A program made the position numbers and the translations under genes. The notes below the pieces were generated by a model. It had not been told where the DNA came from. It ran no database searches and saw nothing but the letters and a program-made list of their open reading frames with translations. From an uncultured Clostridia bacterium (GTDB lineage Bacteria; Bacillota; Clostridia; Oscillospirales; Ruminococcaceae): DNA of 64,000 nt. The stretch spans positions 62,001-126,000 of the forward strand of contig CANQLI010000006.1 in assembly GCA_947624675.1 (NCBI GenBank). Direction: 5' to 3'. Positions 63,215 to 64,000 of this stretch are shown one piece after another; positions within the stretch are counted from its first letter, which is position 1, and each line of letters begins with the position of its first letter.

Positions 63215-64000
63215 ATGGCAACGATAAACGAAAATTACTTAAAGCTCGAAAAGAACTATCTTTTTATCAATATTGCAAAAAAGGTGAATGAGTATAAGGA
63301 GTCTCACCCGGATGCCGATATTATCAGAATGGGTATCGGAGATGTGACTTTGCCTATTGCAAAGTGCGTGGTCGACGCTATGAAAAAGGGCGCCGATGAG
63401 ATGGGAGTTAAGGAAACATTTAAAGGCTATGAGGACAGCGGAACAGGATATGATTTTCTGAAGGAGGCTGTTTCCGGATATTATGAGAGCTTCGGTGTAA
63501 CAGTAAAGCCTAGCGAGATAAGGATAAACGACGGCGCAAAGTCTGACTGCGGAAATATAGTTGACATTTTCGGGGATGACAATATCGTGCTTATCACAGA
63601 CCCCGCATATCCGGTTTATGTAGATACTAATCTTATGAGCGGAAGGAAGGTCATTTATGCCGATTCAAACGAAGAAAACGGCTTTGCGGCAATGCCTGAC
63701 GAAAGTGTTCACGCAGACCTTATATATCTGTGTTCGCCTAACAATCCTACCGGCTCTGCGTACACAAAGGATCAGCTCAAGGTTTGGATAGACTACGCAA
63801 TAAAGAACAACGCAATTATCATATACGACGCCGCATATGAGGCATTTATAACTGATGAGGCAATACCGAGGAGCATATTTGCTGTTGAGGGTGCAAGAAG
63901 GTGCGCAATAGAAATGTGCTCGCTTTCCAAAACTGCCGGCTTTACCGGAATGAGATGCGGTTATACTGTAATCCCCGATGAGCTTACCGTCACCGCAAGC
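63215..64000 (+). CDS. dapL: LL-diaminopimelate aminotransferase, partial
   Basis: The first 262 codons are visible; the gene runs past the right edge. The product begins with the DapL-type NYLFINIAKKVNEYKESHP and has IIRMGIGDVTLPIA, the KGYEDSGTGYDFLKEAV region, NDGAKSDCGN, TDPAYPVYVDTN, YLCSPNNPTGSAYTK and the PLP lysine in EMCSLSKTAGFTGMRCG. This PLP enzyme converts tetrahydrodipicolinate directly to LL-diaminopimelate. GAAAGGAAG precedes the ATG. Next to dapF it completes the aminotransferase route to meso-diaminopimelate. Confidence 0.95.
   Translation, partial: MATINENYLKLEKNYLFINIAKKVNEYKESHPDADIIRMGIGDVTLPIAKCVVDAMKKGADEMGVKETFKGYEDSGTGYDFLKEAVSGYYESFGVTVKPSEIRINDGAKSDCGNIVDIFGDDNIVLITDPAYPVYVDTNLMSGRKVIYADSNEENGFAAMPDESVHADLIYLCSPNNPTGSAYTKDQLKVWIDYAIKNNAIIIYDAAYEAFITDEAIPRSIFAVEGARRCAIEMCSLSKTAGFTGMRCGYTVIPDELTVTAS

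Overview
The window looks like chromosome of a low-GC anaerobic Firmicute, most likely a Ruminococcus-like member of the Clostridia (Oscillospiraceae). The signs are strong AGGAGG-type ribosome binding sites, sigma-A promoters of TTGACA-17-TATAAT type, TTG and GTG starts, a type III glutamine synthetase, a split archaeal-type glutamate synthase, LL-diaminopimelate aminotransferase and a SpoIIP homologue. I see no rRNA, tRNA, CRISPR array, insertion sequence or prophage. Nearly all of the window is coding, and most genes are housekeeping or biosynthetic. This taxonomic placement is inference from gene content.

Layout. 1-1360 (minus): a PadR / DUF1700 / DUF4097 envelope-response module with an autoregulatory operator. 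1461-3974: lepB, rbgA, rnhB, yraN. 4128-6638: thrC, a Cys-rich DUF1540 gene and a metallophosphoesterase. 7150-15696: pcrA followed by a shikimate operon (aroF, SH3 lipoprotein, aroB, aroA, aroC, DUF4364, flavin reductase). 15811-25767: an L,D-transpeptidase, an aminotransferase, trpS, an FtsX-type permease, a 52-residue membrane protein, ychF, an ABC ATPase and nth. 25915-31560 (minus): a TetR-controlled MMPL / heptad-repeat export pair and an amphipathic-repeat protein. 31761-38319: secA, a PAP2-peptidase fusion, spoIIP, a 49-residue membrane protein and a DUF1287 protein. 38416-41684: ilvB, ilvN, ilvC. 42135-46095: htpG under a CIRCE operator, metF and a CPBP protease. 46279-57932: a nitrogen-assimilation island. 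58029-64000: carA, a carB-dapF fusion and dapL, which runs off the right edge.

The most interesting region is the nitrogen island. It holds an ammonium transporter fused to a PII protein, glutamine synthetase III, a divergent five-gene glutamate synthase, glutamine synthetase I and an ANTAR RNA-binding regulator whose receiver domain lacks the phospho-acceptor aspartate. The leaders of glnN and amt each carry an intrinsic terminator whose 5' arm overlaps a small hairpin with a hexanucleotide loop having A at position 1 and G at position 4, the loop signature that ANTAR proteins recognise. A similar hairpin lies in the glutamate synthase leader. This suggests an RNA antitermination circuit run by the local ANTAR protein.

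Other unusual points are a single reading frame joining carbamoyl-phosphate synthase large subunit to diaminopimelate epimerase, a PAP2 phosphatase fused to an M15 peptidase, and a roughly 100-bp intergenic repeat in three copies built around a perfect TGTACG-CAAA-CGTACA palindrome.
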